NCBI RefSeq assembly: GCF_001279775.1 | Contig: NZ_LGDG01000237.1 | Span: forward strand, 1-64,000 | Source of the DNA: Streptomyces sp. MMG1533 | GTDB taxonomy: Bacteria; Actinomycetota; Actinomycetes; Streptomycetales; Streptomycetaceae | Reading direction: 5' to 3' | DNA: 64,000 bases | Shown here: piece after piece, positions 63,903 through 64,000 of the stretch | Layout of the letters: each line of letters opens with the position of its first letter | Numbering within the stretch: position 1 is the stretch's first letter | The notes under the pieces: model-generated | Seen by the model: only the letters and a program-made list of their open reading frames with translations | The model's database searches: none | What the model was told of the DNA's origin: nothing | Program-made: the position numbers and the translations under genes

Positions 63903-64000
63903 GGTCCGGTCGCCGCCGGACGGTGAGGTCCGGTCGCCGCCGGACGGTGACGGCCCGGTCGCCGCCGGACGGTGACGGCCCGGTCGCCGCCGGACGGTGT
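63903..64000. repeat. 24/25-bp tandem repeat, four copies, cut by window edge
   Basis: Two 24-bp copies GGTCCGGTCGCCGCCGGACG+GTGA are followed by 25-bp copies beginning CGGCCC. The core CGGTCGCCGCCGGACGGTG is the same in all four. The array starts 30 bases after the galactanase stop and runs off the window. Each unit can form a small hairpin. Confidence 0.9.

Overview
The window is high-GC actinobacterial DNA, almost certainly Streptomyces. The evidence is the codon bias, GTG starts, leading proteins such as an S. griseus-type aminopeptidase, a c-di-AMP-riboswitch-controlled LysM/transglycosylase gene, and a gene order (tRNA-Tyr, yajQ, htpX, second nuo cluster, twin kinases, korAB, polyprenyl synthase) that I recall from the S. 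coelicolor chromosome near the SLP1 attachment site. No database search was possible; family names come from reading motifs.

Layout. 1-1.2 kb: a 16-bp tandem repeat and a YceI-like gene. 1.2-9.0 kb: an accessory locus at a tRNA-Tyr gene. Two partial copies of the tRNA 3' end (1200-1250 and 4859-4900) plus the intact gene (8912-8993) delimit two tandem segments of about 3.7 and 4.1 kb. Each carries one minus-strand TIR-NB-ARC-TPR gene (963 and 933 aa) whose 3' end lies next to an att-like copy. A decayed SLP1-type tyrosine integrase and a transposase scrap remain beside the tRNA. This is the best candidate for an under-described system: a tRNA-anchored array of STAND-type immune genes.

9-14 kb holds core or conserved genes: YajQ, a GlsB-like membrane protein, an APC permease, a barstar-domain protein, YccF and HtpX. 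14.3-24.6 kb is a second complex I operon encoding only NuoA, B, C, H, I, J, K, L, M and N; NuoD, E, F and G are absent, and NuoC has a roughly 340-residue repetitive tail. Divergent from it are two paralogous histidine kinases and one LuxR-type response regulator, followed by korAB (2-oxoacid:ferredoxin oxidoreductase). The set could couple ferredoxin-linked carbon oxidation to membrane electron transport.

32-56 kb is mixed: two DUF6082-like paralogues, two HxlR regulators each divergent from an enzyme or efflux gene with an inverted repeat between, RarD, a VOC protein, a secreted zinc aminopeptidase, a proline-rich TPR protein beside a P-loop-like protein, an amidase with a repetitive centre, an FMN reductase, a LolA-like/ABC transporter operon, a CHRD-DUF3455 secreted protein, a long-chain polyprenyl diphosphate synthase, a POT transporter, a CocE-type hydrolase, a LysM-SLT wall enzyme and a HAD phosphatase.

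56-64 kb is a galactan utilisation cluster built like Bacillus gan: LacI regulator, two permeases, a lipoprotein binding protein (one strand), and divergently GH42 beta-galactosidase and GH53 endo-galactanase. Two inverted copies of a 19-bp operator flank the divergent promoters. No ATPase is encoded, so a shared ATPase such as MsiK is expected. The window ends in a 24/25-bp tandem array.
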